Positions 49,863-63,521 of a stretch of 64,000 nucleotides of DNA are shown here, one piece after another. The stretch spans positions 3,279,136 to 3,343,135 of the forward strand of contig JACSVZ010000024.1 of the NCBI GenBank assembly GCA_014706295.1, in the 5' to 3' direction. This DNA is from Lycocorax pyrrhopterus obiensis (Eukaryota; Chordata; Aves; Passeriformes; Paradisaeidae). The notes under the pieces were generated by a model. The model did not search any database, was not told the DNA's origin, and saw nothing but the letters and a program-made list of their open reading frames with translations. The position numbers and the translations under genes are program-made. The number at the start of each line of letters is the position of its first letter. The first letter of the stretch is position 1.

Positions 49863-52307
49863 CCGCTCAGCCCCACGCTGTACCAGAGGATGTGGCTCTG
49901 GTGAAAGGGGGATCAATAAGCCATTATGGCTCAGACAAGGAACCCCAACGTGCAGCAGTGCTGTCAAGGACGGGCTCAGCACTTGGCAGGTGCTGTTCAT
50001 AGGGGGAACTTTTAAAATAAAATGTTCATTGCATGGTACTGGTGAAAGCAGCTGCCACAGCATCCAGCTAGCACCACCAGGAGGTCCGTGTTTTGGGGAG
50101 AGCAAAGGAGGAGCCAGGGCTCCTCCTCTTGCCCCTCACTCCCATGCAGCAGCCTCAGACAGGAAATCCATCACCTTCCCCCTTCCTCTTCTGGACATTC
50201 ACTGCAGAGAGGCTGCGCAGACCCATCTCTGCTGCGGAGGCCAGGATGAGCCACCGCTGCCGCGAGAGCAGAGCGCTGGGGTCAGATGAGCTCGGGCTTG
50301 CTGCCACGTGTCCCCATCGTGCCCGTACAGGAAGGATATGGGCGAGAGGAGGGCAATGCCCAGGGAATGTTAAAAAGAACCTGGGTCTGGAGGAAGAGCA
50401 AGATTTGAATATGAATAATTGCTAATTATCAGGAAGAGCAAGTGCCATCTATCATGGTAATCAGCGATGTGTCAGTTCAAGTGTCACCAGGACAGACGCT
50501 TCTTTCCTCCTTCTGTTCATCTCCCACAGTCTCGGTGTGCCTGAAGAGCGCTGCACAGGCTGGGACACGGCCAGACCCCTGCTGCTCCTCCTGCCCCAGG
50601 AAGGACAGGTTCCCAGTACCACACTGGGATGTCCCCAGTGCCGTGAACCACCCGCCTCGGCCGGGACAAGGTGGGTGCACCCATACTGGCCAGCCAAGGG
50701 GTGCCCATGGTGAGACAGATGCTGGGGTTTGTGGCCCAGTTGAGGCAGCCTTGACATGGCTGGATGACCTCGGTGCAGTGCTGGGTGAAATTTTCGCAGG
50801 ACTGGGTGACATTGGCACAGGGCTAGGTGCCAGCCAGCAGCACCCACCAACCCCGCCATAGGTGACCTCAGCTGCATCTGCACTTGCGGCTTGTCACTTA
50901 GAGCGGGGCCATCTGCACAGTGGCAAGAGCCACCTGGAAGGCACAGGAGCCTTTTAATTACACAATTATAAATAACTTCAGCCTTTTTATCTTCTGGAGG
51001 CTGAAAAGCACCTTCAGCGTCAGACAAAGAGCAGCTGTTATCGCTCGGCGCAGTGGCTACTCCTGGGCAGCTGCCACCCCAGAAGGGGCACAGACAAAAG
51101 CAGAGGAGCTGTACTGTGTCAGCAGGTCCAGATGTGTCCCAGAGCCACTGTCACGGCATGGGCATGGCCACTGCTGAGGGAGCTAGAGCTTCCTTTTTTC
51201 TGCTACGTCCAGAGCCCCAATAGCAGGAACAAAGGGGAAGGAGGAGAGACAGGATGTTGTTCAGAGGTGTCTGGAGTTTCTGTAACAATGGAGAACACTT
51301 GCACAGTGTTCTCCCCAGGCACCTGCTCCCACCCCCTTTTTTTAAGGATGATGTCTGACTTAGAGGATGTCAGTAATTAAAAAGTCATTTTAATGAGCTC
51401 TGGTTTATTGACAGACCAGACTTTCAGGAGTCGGTCGTGCCAGGAGGAGTGTTGCACCACTGTTCATAGAACTCTCTGAAAAATAGTCACTTTTGGTGGT
51501 GCTGCACAGCTGTCAGTGCTGTCCCCACCACAGTGGCAGTGCCAGCTCTGTGGGGTGGACCCAGGGTTATCCCCCTGCCTGCTCTGTTGCTGGGCACCTC
51601 CTTGGGTGCTGTGACAAACCCCTGGCACCTGCAGCATGTGGGGAGCTGCCCTTGCTCTGCCCTGTGTGGTGGAAGCCCAGCTTGCCGGTGTATGTGTAGC
51701 CATAAACATTTCCATTAACTCCCACAGTATTTAAATTCCATAATGGGGCTGAAATAAAGCAGCAGCATCTCATCCTTGTGGTAGCCCTCAATCCTCTGTT
51801 CCAGAGGCATCCTGGGGAAACATTTGGAAAGAACTTAGAACTGGGCAATTCAGGTTTTTGTGCAAGTCCTTTCTGTATAATGAAGCCTGTTCCTGCTGAC
51901 ATGTTCCCAGGGGAATACTGTGTCTCAGTTCGCTGGAAGCTTAATACGGCTCAGGTGTGATGGGGCAGCAGTGGGGCAGCAGCCAGTGCTGCCAGGGCCT
52001 GTCTGACTCAAAGCCCTGTGGCTGCAGGGCCAGGGACTAGAGCATAGAGGAGCCACGCACTCCTGGAGTCCTGAGCATGGAGGTGGTGGGGCTGTCCCTT
52101 CAGGCAGCCATAGGGATGGCAACTCAGCCCTGGGGGTTTATGCTGTTAAATATTTTTAAGTGAGTTCTATTAAACACTAGGAGGCAAAAAGATTAAGAGG
52201 GCAATGAAAAAGCTTTTTGTGAGATTTAGGTGTTCCTGGGTGATAGCAATTGTGTGTTGGATAAATGGCTGTTTGTGCCTGTAAATACAGTCTTCCAGGG
52301 TAATGGA

Positions 52308-52331
52308 ATGTACAGCAGGAATGCTGTACAT
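52308..52331. repeat. Perfect short inverted repeat (hairpin)
   Basis: Ten-bp arms ATGTACAGCA and TGCTGTACAT around a GGAA loop, in gene-free DNA. The stem does not extend usefully beyond the arms, so a microRNA precursor is unlikely. Confidence 0.8.
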
Positions 52332-55300
52332 CCTCAGGGAAAAATAGGCTCAGGGACCCCAAAAATTATGAGAGTTTCCCTGAGCTGGTTAAAATAATTG
52401 TTAAGCAGTGTTGTCTCTCCTGAGGAGAGCCGGGTGGATCTGTGAGGCACACGCTGTCTCACAGCAATGCACAAATCCCTGCTTTGCCTCACGGGAAACA
52501 GGATGTGTTAGATATCACATCACACTGCATCAAAATGCGAAGTGGCACAATAAATCAAACTCCCCAGAATAAAACTTTCTTCTAGAAATAAGCTTGTCAC
52601 TGTCAATTTAAACTCTTGCCAAAGAAGCGTGATTTGATAGAAGTTCCTCTTGCCAGCGATTTACAGTAGTGGGTGGTTTTAATCACTATTTATAATAGCA
52701 AGAGTCTAAAGAGAGAGTGGAAGGTGTCTCTATGAAACCCAGGTCCTAAATGCAGCTCTGATACAGCAGAGCTGGGAGGAGAGAGCACAAAGCACAATCC
52801 ACTCTGGGCACTGAAGGAAAAGGAGTGTTTCCTCCATTTCCACTTCCTCAACACCATGGTGGTGACATAGCAGGGCTCTCTCTGAGCAGGACTACTGCCC
52901 ACCTGGCCAGAGCACTGGCCCCTGCACCTCACCATCCTGAAGGGTTTTAAGAGATTATTTAGAGACAAAAACTTACAAAACTCTGCAGGGAGGGAACGGA
53001 TCCTGCCTGGTTAACAAACTGCGAGAAAGGTATCAGACTGCCAGCCTCGGGAAGGGCGTTTGTCTGGAGAAAGCCCTCACGTGCCATGCATGGGCACTAA
53101 TCCCGGTGGCTCCCTTATTCCATCACTAGGGGATGGGGTGGTGACATGCTCCTGGGCTGTTTTGCTGTGAAGACAAAACCCTGCCATGCCCTCAGCGTGG
53201 CACAGGCAGGTGCCACTGGCTCTGCTCAGGGAACCCCACGTGGGCACAGGCCTGCATCAGATCGTGGCTGGTGGGACCCTCCGAGGCTGAGCCCAGACGT
53301 GGCTGGGGCTCTGTCATTGACTTGAGGAATGTTTCAAACAGATCATTTATTTTCATTAGACTTGTACCAATATCTCTGTTCCAGTGTCCTGATGCAGGTC
53401 GACAGCTGTCCTCAGGAATGCTTTAATTGTGTTTTCTTCGCTTTGCAAAGCTCTTAGCTAATGCGTTCTGGCTCCATTAGATTAGACACCTCTTGTCCCG
53501 AGGATGTTGTCATGTTTTCAAATGGCTTCAATCAGCACCTCCCAGGCTCTGGCTATTTCAGGATACAATAAAGCTAAACCTCATCCAGGCTGGTGAGTAA
53601 TGGAGGTACATCTCCCACCCCCATCCAGCCTGGCTTTAAATTTGCCTGGCTGACATCCCGTGGCTGCTGGCAGAACACAATTAAATCTCTTGTCTTGCAG
53701 GCATTGTCCACGGTTACACACAGCTCGGGAGGAAGAGCTCAGCAACAGCAACTGGGTTTCTAATAATCTTGTCATCAAGAACAGCATAGAGAGAGAAATG
53801 AAAGAGTGAGGGAACAGCCAAGATCAAAACTCAAATCTCCAGATGTCCGGGGCACGGCAGGTTGCAGGCTGGCCATACTCATCTCCTCAGACCCACGCTG
53901 GCACAGCACTCAGGATACAGGGACTTGTATCCTCTTAATGTCAGCGAATGAAATGCAGAGGGACAGAGCCTAAGCCCACCCAGCACCAGCACTGGAGGCT
54001 TCTCTCCTGAGCATCTCCAGGAATGGCCACTTGTAAACTTCATTCTGGAGAAGCATTCTTCCTCTTGGGATCCCAGGATCCTTCACTAGCTCATGTCCCC
54101 ACCCCCCAGCTGCAAAGTGGCCACAGGCTCAGGAAGGAAATCGAGGAGGGAAGGGACCAGCCAGACCCCGGGTTGGGGGCAGAGACCTGCTCCACTCTCT
54201 GGGGGAGGGCTGATGGCTCTAGGGCAGTCCCTGCACTGTGTCCCTTTCTCGACCCCAAAACACCTGTCCCTAGCACACTAGTCCCAGGCAAGGCCTCTCC
54301 TTTCCCAGACACTCTCCTCTGGCAGCAGAATTGCCTCAGCCCCATCTTCTTATCGTGAGCCACCACAATATCTGCATCAATCCCTTTCACCCCACTGGCA
54401 GTATTTTGACTTCTGGAATTCATCTTACCTAGCAAGGGAGTCTAAATATATACCAGACAATTTCCTCTCCTCATTTTTAATAATCTCTTTCAGCCTTAAA
54501 TTAGTTTTTGAAAATATGTATTGGGATGATAGGCTTTTTATCACAGCTGATGGACAATATTCATCACAATGTGTCCTAGTCCTCACATGCACATTCCTTA
54601 CAGAAGTCCTGCATCAATTTTAACAGCACTTAATTCATTATAACCCCATCACTGCATGTGCATGCTCCCCTCAACAATGTCACTAGCGATTTTTCACTTG
54701 GGTCTCTGTGGGCAGATCCAGTCCCACCTCGCAGAGCCACTGTCGCTCCTTGAGCCATGGGACAGGATGGAATGGCCGCGTTCAAACACGGCGGTCGAAG
54801 GATGCTTCACTGTCTCCCACCCTGGAAACCTTTGGAAGGTGGCAGGTGGAAGAGTAGAAGCAAAAACCCCTTTTCTGTCCAGGATCTCTTTGCTCACTGG
54901 GCACAGCAAGGCTGAGGCAATGTGCTGGGGCTGTGCTGGCACATCTTCCCAACCCCAAGCCCTGGTGACACCAAAGGGGAGCCATGGGGACAGGATCAAT
55001 GGTACCTCGCTGGGCCCCCAACTCAGTCAGGGACCCCAGGACAGCAGCTCCTTTAGAAAAACTTCTTCAGCAAATTCCCATTTTGCTAGACACTGCTACT
55101 AGGCCCTCACCCAGATCCTATTTGGGTGCTCATGCCTGAGTTGAGCATTCAGGTATAAGGGAATTGGGCACACACGCACAAATTAATCCGGTGCTCAGGG
55201 CTGAGCTGCGGCCCCTGATCAATGCTCAGCTCTCCCAGCCTCTCCCCTCATGGTGCCCCAAGAGCTGAATGTGCTGGCCTGGGGAATGTGCTGAACCAGC

Positions 55301-58300
55301 CTGGAGGTTCCCATTCTGCCAAGGCAAAACAAGGCACAGAAAGGCCTGGCTGCTGCCTCGTGCCCTCGGCATTCCCTGACACCTGGCAGTTGCTGGTGTC
55401 TGAGTGCTCCGCTCCCTGCCGTGCTTCCATGTGCTCTTGTCTCTGCACCCTGGGCTGTAACTGTGAAGCCATCATGCTCCGGATCCCTCTCCTGTTCCGG
55501 CAGCATGACAGGACATTTTGATCTGCAGGAGCAGCTTCGCCAGACCAAACTCAGTGCTGGCAGCTCTTGGCAGGGTTTCTTTGTCCAGCAGATTCCCATG
55601 GAGCTGCATCCCATCACCTTTCTGAGCAATAATGAAGGAACAGAAAGACGAAGCAGGAGTGTCTGAGTGGGCCTGAGCTGTTTGCTCAGTGCTGCCCTGG
55701 CCAGGGCCCCTGCAGGCCACATGCTCCAGACAGAGGCATTTCCAATTGCACCTTCCATTTGGCATCGATTACTATCCAGTTTCTTGTGCCTTCATTTGCA
55801 GTCAGCAGAGGCAGGCAACTGACATTGAGAGAAAACGACTCCTCAGATCTCATCAATCAAGTGCCATCAGGATCCAGCTTCCTGGGTTCGCGGGCCACAA
55901 GGTCACCCTCTGTGGGAGATCAGCTTTCCAGCTGAAGCAGAGCCCTGCTCCTACCCCTCTTCCACCACAGCCCCAGCTCTGCTGAAGGGTGGACAGCAAG
56001 AGACCCGCATCTGCAAGCTGCAGTTGGTCACTGTCTCCTCCAGCCTGCTTCAGGGCTCTCAGACTGTTTCAGGGATAAGTGGGAAGAAAATTCACAATTT
56101 TTTTATTTTGGGAAATAGTGAAATACACAGGAACATCTGACAGCATCAGATGCAGAGCTTTCCCCCAGGGCACTGTGTTCAGTTGGGGCTGTAATCGGGT
56201 CCCAGTCCAGCTCAGGACTCAGCAACAGCAGGTGAGACCTTATAGACATTTCCAGTTACTACCCCCACAGCAAAGGAATTAAATTCAAATTATGTATGAA
56301 GCCCATTGGCTGTCCTGCTCAGCACAGCCCTGAACTCTGCACCATAAGCAGCGTTTGTACTTTATAGGGAAGTACACCCATAACTACTGACCTTTCCCTG
56401 GAAAGCTGCCCTGGTCTGGTGGCTGTGGGGCTGTGCGACCCTGGCAGAGCAGCCACGGACACCGGCACGGCAGCAGAGCACAGGGGCGCTGACAGGAGCT
56501 ACAGCTGCAGCTCCAGGCGCTCCCTCAGGGAGCCCTCCGGAGGGACGGCTTCTGCTCCAGCAGCCTTGGGAGCAGAGTTCGGGGCTGTTCATGCCTGAAC
56601 ATCTCCCACCCCATCCCCTGAGCACCCCCTTCCCCAGACTTGCAGGAGTGTAACTGTGACTCGGTGAGCATATCCAGGGCTGTGACCCCTGCTGGGAACC
56701 CTGCACAGAAGCCTGAGCCCATTGGCATCCTCCTACGGGTGTCAGGCGCACGGAATCGCTCCTGAATTTGAGGACATAGCTTTCCTGTCTCACCCTTATT
56801 AAGGGGAATTCGTGTCATTACAGTGTAGCAGGCAAAGAACCTTCCCCTGAAGAGACAAGGGAGGGTGCCTGGGATTTTGGTGTCCGTGTGCAATGTTAAA
56901 ATTAGCAATTCTGTCTAATCCTGCTTTTCAGTGTAATAATGCTTCTGGGTGAGGGGAATGAAAAGCTCGGTGGCTTATGGGCAGTAGTTTTCTGAGCTAG
57001 ACAATTTATTCCCTACTCTTATCAGAGACAAGGCTGAAATCGCTCTGAAGCTGCACCCCGTAGGCTCTGCTTCCCCCCACTGGATTTTAAAGAGGACATT
57101 TCTACTCTCTCCAGTTCTGGTGACAGCCAAGCAGGCCCCTCCTCCCCCCCCGCCCAGTTCCACAGCCAGGCCCAGTTACAACAGTTTCCATATAATCTCG
57201 CTGCAAATGGAATTCGCAGCCAACATGGACTGGAGGTGCAACCCCGCTGAGAGAGAAATCCTGCCTTTAGCAAGCTCCCGTCTATGAATAAATTGGATAC
57301 AGTGATTTTGGTCTCCTGAGAGGCTCAAACTTTCAGTTGTGAGGCTGTGAAAGCCACAACCCAGCCTGCCTCCCGGACTCAAGGAAATCCTTGACATACA
57401 CCTGGGAGATGTGTATGGAGAGGTGTGGATGCACCTTCCAGAGATGCATTTCATTTCACCTTTGAAGGTACAGCTCCCCAGTCACTGACTTAGAAAAGGG
57501 AGAAGACTCATGAATTCATCCACACCTCTTTCAGTGATGCTAAGGAATATTTTCCCTCCTTACGCTTTCAAGCTGACCCAGGAAACAAGGATTTTTGGTG
57601 GAAGTATACAGGTCAGGGGAGAGAGATGCATGTGCCATCCTGCACCTTCAAATCAAGAACTCCTGCGTGAAAAAAATTGCCTGGAGACACCTCTCTTTTG
57701 TTCCAAACCATCCTCCCTTCCATCAGCATGCAGGGAATTATTATCTAGTTATGTCTTACAATGCCATTTAATCAATGGCCATCTGGAAGATGTTGAGGAT
57801 GACAAACCTGGCAGTAGTGCGTGTCTGTCAGGCTGCTGGGAGCCGCTGGTCAGGGCCTGACACAGCCCCTGGCGGGGAGCTCAGGACCAGCACAGCCCGA
57901 GGGAGGGGCCTCACTGGCTCCCTGCTCAGCTCATTATTTCTCCAGATTAATAGTTTCACATTTCCATTATGAATTGGGGCAGAAATTTGTAGTTCTTAGA
58001 CCCCAGCTCAGCACATATGCCAAGCGGCCCCAGGTCACAGGCACTCCTGCCTGGAGCAGGGCCGAGCTCTGGCACAGCCAGGGGAAGCAGGAATGCTTTT
58101 TCCGTGCCAGGCTGCAGTTACCCAGCACTACGTGAGCCCTGGTGAAACGGCCACATGCTTGCTCCCTGTGCTGCTGGCAGCTTTCCCTCTGCAGCCTGCT
58201 CTCTCCCAAGGGAAACTTCTTTTGGAAGAGCTTTGGTATAGGGCAGGAGCTCTGATCTTAAAGATTTTAACTAGACCTTTAAAGTCAGTGTTAATTTAAA

Positions 58301-58446
58301 AGAAAAAATCTCTAGTCAGGCTAAAAATTCTAGTTTATTTCATTTTCCTGGTAAAGATGTATTTAAAGCAGAATCTCAACTTACACATCCATAAACACAT
58401 AAATTTTTATTTACAGCTCAACTAATTGATGCTTTTAATTAATATG

Positions 58447-58985
58447 TGTGGTGGCCAGTTAGCCTGTGGTACAAGGGACAAAGTTCTCTGGTAAGACAGT
58501 CCCTGGCACCACACGGTGAGAAAAGAAGCCTCTCCCAGGATGCTTTGTTCTGTTATGGTAACGTACCCCAGTTCTGCGTTCCTGGCTGGCTGTTGGCCGC
58601 CCAGCCCCCTTGCTACCTTTTATGTTCCATATCCCAGAAACTTCTCCACTCCAGGTTCCCCCCATTGGCCTCTGCCCCTCACCACTCCCCCAGAGCTCCC
58701 CCACTGGCTCCCGTTCCCCAGTCCTGCCTTTGTACTGCCCCCGTGCCCTCAGATCATTGGTCCCTGGCACTCGCCCCACTCCCTACTTAAACCTGAGCTC
58801 TGGAGTGTCTCGTCTTTGCCTCTTGACCCTTTCATGATGTGGATGCAATAAACCTCCGTCCTTGGAACTCAATGCAGAGACCCTTCCTGCCTCTTTGCTG
58901 TCGACCCGTCTTACTGAAGCTATCCGTGCGTGTGTGCGCGCACGCGTGAGTGTGTGTGGCTGATCCTGCTCAGCGGCTTCGCTAA
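58447..58985 (+). mobile_element. LTR with promoter and poly(A) signals, 3' end uncertain
   Basis: Begins TGTGGTGGCCAGTTAG and contains ATTGG (inverted CCAAT) at 58664-58668 and 58756-58760, a TATA-like TACTTAAA near 58784, and AATAAA at 58847-58852 followed by a pyrimidine-rich U5-like stretch. This is the order U3-R-U5 of a retroviral LTR in + orientation. A GT/CG dinucleotide run (about 58927-58958) lies near the presumed 3' end. No clean duplication was found. Possible pairs such as AATATG at 58441 and 59056 give an end that is not CA. No retroviral coding sequence adjoins it. Confidence 0.6.
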
Positions 58986-58989
58986 CGAG

Positions 58990-59811
58990 ATGCTTTTCAG
59001 AGATCGCAGCACCTCACACTGTGGCACACAGCCTGCAGAGCTCGGGATAGCGATAAATATGTTCACAGAATAGCAAGGCAGGGGTATGTGTAGCTGTAGG
59101 TGTATAATATTGCCACCTGCAGTTAGGACTTAGAACCTGCCAAAACCTCTCAAAGAGAGATTTCCAAATACATGAGGTCTTCCATACAGTAAAATGTTTG
59201 CTCTCCAAAGGAAATTCATGTATGAATGCTGTTCTACAAGCTTTCTCCCCATGCCACAAGCTGCACCAAAGAGCTCTGATTACAGTTTGTCTGTCTTCCC
59301 TTTTAACCATGCTGCAGGCCTGGTTTTGCCAAAAGTAGAACTTCTCAAATGTAGAAGAGGTTCCAAAGTCTCAACATTCTTGTTTATAGCCCCATAAAGA
59401 AGCTTAAATCAAGGACAAAGAGGCATCTTTGGAAAGGACAGTACACCAGCTAACAAAGAAACAGGCTTATTTTTAGAAAAAAAATTCTAGACAAAGAGAA
59501 GCAGAGTTCTTTACTCTGAACACGGCTCTTAACATACCAATCAACAGGCTTTCTGCCTACTTGCTAATCTGCAAGCCCAAGAGAACTGTGTCATGGTTTC
59601 AACCTTAAAGGAAATAAAAAGTAAGGACTATTTTTTCTCCCCAAATTAAAAAAAATCAATTTATTTTGATCCCATTACATATTATAGGTAGAAAAACTAG
59701 TTCTTAGCTTCCATTCTGTAAATCAATGGAAGGAAGATACAAATTAGAACAAGAACTAAATGAAGGTAGCAGTCCTAAATATAAAATGTATTTACAGAGG
59801 AACGTCATTGC
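58990..59811 (-). other. CDCA8: Probable CDCA8 3'UTR and downstream flank
   Basis: Lies just past the CDCA8 stop. An AATAAA on the - strand (TTTATT at 59660-59665), about 150 nt after the stop, is the best poly(A) candidate. No coding content seen beyond it. Confidence 0.4.
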
Positions 59812-62800
59812 TCACTGACTTCCATCTAGAGGTTTTTTTGCCTCGTTGCAAGCCTGTGCGAGACAAACCTGAAAGGAAAGAGAAATCAGTCAGTACTCAG
59901 AGACACTGGTACAGCCCACAACCACCTGCAGCTCCAGCCTAAAGGACAACTTCGTTTTTCAGAGCATTGACAAAAACTCTTTTCCCCACTGTGTATTCAG
60001 CCAGATGTGATGTAAAGCTCCTACCTCTCCTTCCCTGCTGCGTGCTGCTTCTTCCCCTCTGACATGAGCCAAAATTCAAGACAAGGGGCCGGGGGGAACT
60101 AAGGAGTTTCTATTGCAGTTTGACAGTCTCCTGACTGATGACAGAGGGACAGCACTGCCTTACAGCTTCAGGTCATGGCTGACAAAAACACCCAGACTTA
60201 CTGACAGCTTCTTCATGAGCCCTCGGGCCTTGGGGTTCAGCTGAAGAAAATTCTTCTTGGTCAAATCCTTTGCTGTCAAACGTATGCTCTGTGGAAACAA
60301 ACTCAAATCTCAGGTTTTCTGTTTGGTAAGCTGCAGCAGCTGGAGGCAGTAAAAAAATTACATTAAAAAATAAAAGAAATTAAGATCTAAGCATAATAGA
60401 TAGACTGACAGAGAACTACATTCAGCTAGACCAGAAGCTCATCTCACACCTTTCCTGCAGTGCATTAATGCACTTTAAGTGTTTTAAAGTGAATGCACAG
60501 CAAAACGTCCTTCTATTCTGTTTCAACCAGCTTGAGCAGCTCCCACTTCTGGCTAAGAGTTTCTTAAGGTTCTTTTTAAGCTCAATCATTCCCCTGATAA
60601 ACTGCAGTGGCACAGCTAAAGAGACTAGGGTGGATGAACTGAAACGGGTGAGGCACCAAGAGGTTCAAAGCTTCAGCCTCGCCTGTACACCCCTCCAGCC
60701 CTGCCTGTGCAGGTGAAGGGTCGGGAATTACCTCCCCTCCGCCGAGGGGCAGGGTGAGGACGGCGTCCCCGGTGTCGGCGAGGGGGCTGCCATTGGCAGA
60801 GATGGTGTAAACGCGCTCGTTGAGGGCAGGCGTGCGCAAACCCGGTGTCTTGAACACCCTGAAACAACAAGTTATGAGTGAGTAATATTTGCTCACAGCA
60901 CTTCTAGTCAAAGTCTTTCATTTCGGGTTCAAAGAGCCACTAAAGATTGTGTTGCAAACAGATGACATAAAGCAGATTATAACAGAGATAGAAGGGAAAT
61001 ATATTTATTTTCTCTGTTAGCAAATTAACAGAGAAATCTAACAAAATACAAACCTGGAATCAAATCTGGGTGTAACCATGGAGGTGCCTCCCCGAGCACA
61101 GATATCAACCATTCTGCCAGTAGCTGGAGTGATAAAGCTGTTTTTGCTTGCTCTGTTAAAGGGAAATAAACATCTGCTCATAAAATGACGTTTAACAAAT
61201 GTACAGGGACTCGTCAAAGGCTTGAAGAAGGTGATCACAACTAAACCCAGGGGTTATTACTAACCAGTGACCTCCAAAACTGGGGACAGCTGGTCCTCAC
61301 AGGAGAGGCAGTTGTCCATCTTTCATTCACACCAATTTTTCCCTATAGTGTGGCACAACTCTCCCCACCGCTCTACTGAGCCAAAGTCCATCCCAGGAAA
61401 GAGAGATATTTACACTCTTATTCTCCATTTCTAGAGATGAGACAGAGACATCCCCATTACCTCTTGCTCATGCGCTTCACTCTCGCTGAGGGGGGTCTTC
61501 TGGCCACAGGTGGCTTTTTGGTGGATGCCTTCACCTGAAGCACATATAACTCACTAGATCAGTTACCTTCCTCTCGTGGGACAACTGAGTCCACACAAAC
61601 AGATGATTCCACACAAAATGTTTGACTCAGTCCCTTTTCATGGTACAAGAGCCCAGAACAAACACCATTCAAGCCTTTCGGACCTTCCCCCATCGCTAGA
61701 ATTCTCTGAGAAGCAACAGCTGTTTGAAGTCCCCCTCAGAGCATCCTAGACAGCCCTAGTCATCAGCTGAGTCAGGAATTTATAGCTTGAGAATAAAGTC
61801 ATTCAAGAGAACAGCTATTCACCTTGGCAGTTCTTGGATTCACATTCTCAGCCTCTGTCTGTGAAGGACACTGGCTGTCAACTCTGGATTTCTTTGGCAG
61901 AGGAAGCGCTGGAGGCTCTGCTTCCTCAGTGGCTTCAACACTCCTTTTGAATTTCTCCACTAGAAAGAGAAAGTGTTATCTAAGTAAATAATAACTTTAA
62001 ATTGTTATTTAGCAGGGGAGGCAAACAGCAAACAACTACAAGTGGTTTTGGCAACAATTCGCTTCAAAAATCCAAATTCCAATGCAATCCTAATGGTTAA
62101 CAGAGCACTACTTTGAATTATTTTTAATTTTTAATAAAAATAATTAGAGGTACTGCAGGTACTAGGGATAAAAGTAGGATTATTTTCCTGGTTTAAATAT
62201 ACTGAGGGATGTGAGCAAGAACTGGATTATTATTTGCATTAAGTAACCGCAACATGCTTCCACCTCACCGATCACATCATAATGCTTAAACTGACCTTTC
62301 TTGACGATTTCAAACGGGGCATTGATAACTCCTGCTGTCAGCTTGTCTATTTCTGCTATTTCCAAGTCTGCCTAAAATTCAAAACAGTTGTGGCACCATT
62401 AGGATTTTTGGCAGCATGAAGTTCTTGTAAGTCAAAGTTGTAGAGCAAATCCCCAATAATTTTACAGCCAGATCAGCTCCATGTTTGCTGTTGTGCTCAA
62501 ACTGGGCCCTTTCATGCTATCCTGGGGATGACAGCACGCCAGCTCTGCACACCCTCAGGACTCAGTGCCTGGTTGGCAGCTGCAGGTGTGCCTTGTCTAC
62601 ACCCTGCTGCTCAACCAGTTTGGAAATGCTTTCATATACTGCAAAGTGTGTGTGCTCTCAGGGATTTGGGAGCGCAATCTAGCAGGTAAGAAAAGATCAA
62701 CATGGAGCACCAGGACCATGTAAATCCCACGTTTGATACAACGGGCATCTCTTATTGTTAAGTTTTAAAGAAACATTTGTGAAAATATTGATGTAACTGT

Positions 62801-63521
62801 TTCTCTTGTAATGCTCCAGCGCGTTATTCCGGTGTGAGGAGCCCCTGCTGCAGTGTCTGATGGCTCTAGAGAGCTTTATGTTTGTGCTGGAAACCTACCA
62901 TGGCCACCTCCTCCAGCGTCTTTCCACTTCCTTCTTTAGCTAGACAGAAAACATTTCAGACAAATCAGTACATGTCCGGGACAGCTCACACAGCACAGTA
63001 GGGCTGTCACTACTGGTGTGCAAAACCCAGCACAAACCAGTTTCCAGCCTTAGAGAACAGGAGCAGCACCCCCGGCCAGCTCGTGGGTTGCTTCCCTGGG
63101 GACTGCAGGCACAGTGGATCCCAGCTACTCCCTTATTCCCATTGGGGTTTATCACCCAAGGGGGAACGCGCCCTCCAGCCCAGCACCTCCCGGCCCCGCT
63201 CCGCACCGTAGTACTCGAGCCAGTTCATCTGGCGGAGCTCCACCGGCAGCCGCAGGATCGCCATATCGTACAGGTTCTCTATCTCCTTGACCAGGCACTC
63301 CCCGTCCGCCCGCAGCCGCTCCAGGCGCCGGTTCACTGCGGGGACACGCGGCGTTAGCCCTGGCCGCGGGCCCGGGCCGCTCTCGTTCCCTCTCCTGCTC
63401 CCGTTCGGTTTCCTCTCCTTCCCCCTCTCCCAATCCTACCTTCGCGGTCGAAATCCTTCAGGAAGGCCGCCAGCTTCCTGCTGCGCGAGCTCGAGCCGCC
63501 CTTCTTCCTGGCGGGAGCCAT
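59812..63521 (-). CDS. CDCA8: CDCA8, borealin (chromosomal passenger complex subunit), complete
   Basis: Non-enzymatic subunit of the chromosomal passenger complex. With INCENP and survivin it places Aurora B at centromeres and the spindle midzone. Coding exons on the - strand in transcript order: 63521-63440, 63335-63207, 62939-62899, 62371-62296, 61959-61823, 61534-61461, 61152-61054, 60858-60732, 60288-60202, 59868-59812. They total 909 nt: 302 aa and TGA, with all phases consistent. The N-terminal part (residues about 10-80: [29 protein letters not shown]) is the helix that packs with INCENP and survivin. Residues about 110-180 are a basic Lys/Arg/Pro-rich linker. Conserved TPRFDSR and [10 protein letters not shown] motifs (about residues 205-225) are followed by SANGSPLAD and the C-terminal dimerisation region ending KKPLDGSQ. 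Human borealin is about 280 aa, so this protein is slightly longer. The last short exon is the least certain. Confidence 0.94.

Larger units (their letters stand above)
49184..58440. other. Gene-free sequence between EPHA10 and CDCA8
   Basis: About 9 kb with no recognisable exon, RNA gene or complete mobile element. Contains the 20-bp tandem repeat and the hairpin listed separately. Open frames are short, mutually overlapping and lack splice-consistent partners. Confidence 0.6.

Noticed and set aside
59589..59650. TGTCATGGTTTC resembling an avian LTR start
   Set aside because: The following sequence does not continue as a recognisable LTR and no matching end or duplication was found. It lies in the CDCA8 3' flank.
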